Assembly (NCBI GenBank): GCA_005773145.1
Contig: SXHS01000252.1
Coordinates: forward strand, 1 to 7,986
Reading direction: 5' to 3'
DNA length: 7,986 bases
Origin: Planctomycetaceae bacterium
GTDB taxonomy: Bacteria; Planctomycetota; Planctomycetia; Pirellulales; Pirellulaceae
Shown here: one piece after another, positions 6,523-7,986 of the stretch
Layout of the letters: each line of letters begins with the position of its first letter
Position numbering within the stretch: position 1 is the stretch's first letter
Position numbers and translations under genes: made by a program
The notes under the pieces: model-generated
What the model was told of the DNA's origin: nothing
What the model saw: the letters and a program-made list of their open reading frames with translations, nothing else
The model's database searches: none

Positions 6523-6808
6523 CGCTGCTTAGCCCGGTACAACTCACCACGTCCACGCGATTGTCAATCTGCACATCATGCGGCAGATCCCGCAGGACCG
6601 TCTGTAGGACTTGTTTCATGTAGAAAGACGGCACTTTTCCCCGCAACGTGAGCGTACCATTGTCGTGGCGAAATTGCACATCGCGAAAGTAACCCGCGAA
6701 CGAACAACGCTCATCCAACAAGCGGCGCGCGGCCCGCTCGATCTCTCGATCCGGGCTGCCATCATCCGACCGACACACGGTGCAAGCTCGATCAACTCTG
6801 GTCATCAT
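6500..6808 (-). CDS. Small cytoplasmic BON-domain protein, 102 aa
   Basis: Residues about 22-88 match the BON (bacterial OsmY and nodulation) fold: an alpha helix EIERAARRLLDE, a beta strand with conserved glycine (FRHDNGTLTLRGKV, G51 and G57), a second helix FYMKQVLQTVLRDL and a closing strand IDNRVDVVS. BON domains are thought to bind membranes or envelope components and often occur in stress proteins. This one has no signal peptide or lipobox and carries a single domain, so it probably acts in the cytoplasm or at the inner face of the membrane. A CTVC pair lies at residues 9-12. The ATG at 6808 was chosen because the domain starts about 20 residues later; GGAGG lies 12 nt upstream, rather far. 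The open frame continues upstream to 7111 but has no domain-like sequence there. It follows pcm on the same strand after 286 nt, so it is probably transcribed on its own. Confidence 0.75.
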   Translation of the reverse strand: MMTRVDRACTVCRSDDGSPDREIERAARRLLDERCSFAGYFRDVQFRHDNGTLTLRGKVPSFYMKQVLQTVLRDLPHDVQIDNRVDVVSCTGLSSAIDDRDG

Positions 6809-6908
6809 ATCACCCCACTTCCTCCCTGGATTCCGCGCCCCAGCCCGCCGAACCCCCGTTCGCCTCTCCCATGTGCTGGTGAACTCGCAACTCCCGTAGG
6901 AGCCTTGT

Positions 6909-6924
6909 GGCAATTGTCGTGCCG
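6909..6924 (-). promoter_or_regulatory. Candidate sigma-54 (-24/-12) promoter for the BON gene
   Basis: On the minus strand the sequence reads cGGCACGacaaTTGCc, compared with the sigma-54 consensus TGGCACG-N4-TTGCW. The GG (6923-6922) and GC (6911-6910) have the obligatory 10-bp gap. Predicted transcription start is near 6898, giving a leader of about 90 nt to the ATG at 6808. A 7-bp dyad at 7027-7057 lies 104-134 bp upstream, where an enhancer-binding protein would sit. Confidence 0.4.
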
Positions 6925-7026
6925 CAGACGCACATGAATCGCTAAAAGCACCGAGGGACTCTAAACACCCATATTTTTGCTGGTTCTGGTGATACGGCCG
7001 CCCGCTTCTGGGGCCGATAGCACGCG

Positions 7027-7057
7027 GCACACTGTGACCAAATAGCCCAAAGTGTGC
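7027..7057. promoter_or_regulatory. Inverted repeat between pcm and the BON gene (enhancer site or pcm terminator)
   Basis: Perfect 7-bp arms gcacact (7027-7033) and agtgtgc (7051-7057) are separated by 17 nt, so equivalent bases are 24 bp apart. The dyad lies 37 nt after the pcm stop and just over 100 bp upstream of the sigma-54-like element of the BON gene. Either a regulator binding site or an RNA hairpin at the end of pcm is possible; there is no T-run. Confidence 0.35.
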
Positions 7058-7094
7058 GGTAATCGTGCCTGTTGGGACGACAGCAGAGGCCGAA

Positions 7095-7766
7095 TCAGCC
7101 GAACTCACCAATCAAAGGGACGAAGGCGAATGCGCCAAGATCTTCGGAATCGAGCGAATCGTCGCACTTAGTGAAGCGAAATAGGTGCTGTTCCGTGAGG
7201 GTGGGGCCAATCGGGATGACCATACGCCCGCCTTCTGCGAGCTGGTTGGCGAGTGGCAGGGGGAGAACTTTCGCACCGGCCGTCACCACAATTGCGTCGT
7301 AGGGCGCAAATTCGGCGAGCCCCAAGGATCCGTCCCCCAAAACGACGCGCGCGTTCCGGTAACCCGCTTGGTAGAGACGCTCTTGGGCCGCAGTGCCCAA
7401 TTCGACAATCCGTTCCACGGAATAGACCTCTGCGGCAAGCCGTGATAGGACGGCGGCCCCATATCCCGAGCCGGTACCAATTTCCAAGACCCGCTCATTC
7501 CCCCCCAGGCGCAATTGCTGGAGCATAAACGCGACGGTATAGGGTTGCGAAATGGTCTGCCCATAGCCAATCGGCAGCGGCTGATCTTGGTAGGCGTATG
7601 CTTGCAAGTCCGCAGGTACGAACCGCTCGCGCGGCACACGTAACATGGCCGCCAAGACTCGTTCGTCGTAAATTCCTTGTGCCGCGAGCTGAACCTGCAC
7701 CATGCGGCGTCGCAGGGCGACAAATGAACCAGCCTCACGGGACGGAGCGTTTTCATCAGCTCTCAC
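7095..7766 (-). CDS. pcm: Protein-L-isoaspartate O-methyltransferase, 223 aa (EC 2.1.1.77)
   Basis: The enzyme transfers a methyl group from S-adenosylmethionine to abnormal L-isoaspartyl residues and so starts their repair in aged cytoplasmic proteins. Family marks, numbered from the chosen start: VPRERFVP (44-51), the PCMT signature LPIGYGQTISQPY (64-76), SAM-binding motif I VLEIGTGSGYG (93-103), SVER soon after, then LGDGSLG, YDAIVVTAGA and EGGRMVIPIG towards the end, closing with FVPLIGEFG. Length is close to E. coli Pcm (208 aa), with about 15 extra N-terminal residues. The GTG at 7766 is preferred because GGAGAG (7779-7774) lies 7 nt upstream. A TTG at 7781 and an ATG at 7703 are alternatives, and the latter leaves the conserved MVQVQLAAQGI start intact. 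It is the upstream partner of the BON gene on the same strand, with a sigma-54-like site in its leader. Confidence 0.95.
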   Translation of the reverse strand: MRADENAPSREAGSFVALRRRMVQVQLAAQGIYDERVLAAMLRVPRERFVPADLQAYAYQDQPLPIGYGQTISQPYTVAFMLQQLRLGGNERVLEIGTGSGYGAAVLSRLAAEVYSVERIVELGTAAQERLYQAGYRNARVVLGDGSLGLAEFAPYDAIVVTAGAKVLPLPLANQLAEGGRMVIPIGPTLTEQHLFRFTKCDDSLDSEDLGAFAFVPLIGEFG

Positions 7767-7818
7767 GGCCGGTCTCTCCAAAACGCGCTTTTTTCTAGAA
7801 TGGACCGCGCGGCACCGA

Positions 7819-7837
7819 GCCGAGCTGCATCGGCAGC
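7819..7837. promoter_or_regulatory. Hairpin-forming segment in the predicted pcm leader
   Basis: Two mutually exclusive 5-bp stems overlap here: gccga/tcggc (7819-7823 and 7830-7834, 6-nt loop) and gctgc/gcagc (7824-7828 and 7833-7837, 4-nt loop). They lie between the predicted start of transcription (about 7849) and the pcm start codon. Alternative pairing could be chance at this GC content; no known riboswitch is recognised. Confidence 0.25.
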
Positions 7838-7859
7838 AAAGACCCGGACGGCGTTGTGG

Positions 7860-7875
7860 GGCATTTCTTGTGCCA
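7860..7875 (-). promoter_or_regulatory. Candidate sigma-54 (-24/-12) promoter for pcm
   Basis: On the minus strand the sequence reads TGGCACaagaaaTGCC. The -24 part TGGCAC matches the consensus fully; the -12 part is aTGC instead of TTGC. GG (7874-7873) and GC (7862-7861) are exactly 10 bp apart. Predicted transcription start is near 7849, giving a leader of about 83 nt to the GTG at 7766. The sequence upstream of it to the window end (7876-7986) shows no supported gene, though a purine-rich stretch at 7963-7978 could precede a plus-strand gene beyond the window. Confidence 0.38.
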
Positions 7876-7986
7876 ATCTCACTCGGTTACTGTTTGCGGG
7901 CGCTTGTCCGCCCTTGCCGTCAGGCTCCACCTGCTACATGCTAGTCTGGTACGGTGTGCGTATGGAGGGGAGAGGTCAGGAGTCCA

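Noticed and set aside
6809..7111. N-terminal extension of the BON protein up to 7111
   Set aside because: About 100 residues of irregular composition that would contain the promoter-like element and dyad; the BON domain begins just after the ATG at 6808.
7702..7944. Plus-strand open frame of 80 codons over the pcm start
   Set aside because: Overlaps the 5' end of pcm and has an Arg-rich translation without motifs.

Overview
The window looks like a piece of a moderately GC-rich bacterial chromosome, most probably a planctomycete of the Pirellula/Rhodopirellula type. This is inferred from three protein styles I associate with that group. They are a giant surface protein (beta-helix, choice-of-anchor Q, FG-GAP/VCBS-like repeats), a receiver domain fused to an RsbW-like ATPase with the 'PDPTDPANLEK.SGRG' signature, and a short cytoplasmic BON protein. 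No rRNA, tRNA, CRISPR array or insertion sequence was seen.

Layout, left to right. Positions 1-3183 (+) hold the 3' part of a large secreted/surface protein that begins before the window. It converges on a 12-14 helix MFS-type membrane transporter gene (3254-4717, -), with a 70-nt gap holding a small hairpin repeat. A divergent intergenic region (4718-4994) follows, rich in inverted repeats and with a candidate promoter. It leads into a two-gene (+) unit: a stand-alone histidine phosphotransfer (Hpt) protein (4995-5378), overlapping by 8 nt a response regulator with a C-terminal GHKL/RsbW-type ATPase (5371-6258). The unit ends in a 7-nt tandem repeat that puts a stop codon in all three frames. 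Two minus-strand genes complete the window: a small BON-domain protein (6500-6808) and, upstream of it, protein-L-isoaspartate O-methyltransferase pcm (7095-7766).

How the genes may work together. Hpt and REC-ATPase form a plausible phosphorelay fragment: a hybrid kinase elsewhere would feed H64 of the Hpt, then D53 of the receiver, and the output would be a Ser/Thr-kinase-like anti-sigma or partner-switch activity. pcm (protein repair) and the BON protein (a fold linked to envelope and stress proteins) each have a sigma-54-like -24/-12 element with the exact GG-N10-GC spacing 80-90 nt before the start, which hints at shared control. The most interesting points are this sigma-54-like pair, the phosphorelay-to-RsbW architecture, the 9-bp perfect inverted repeat in the divergent promoter region, and the histone-like basic tail of the surface protein. 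I do not see a clearly new multi-gene system.
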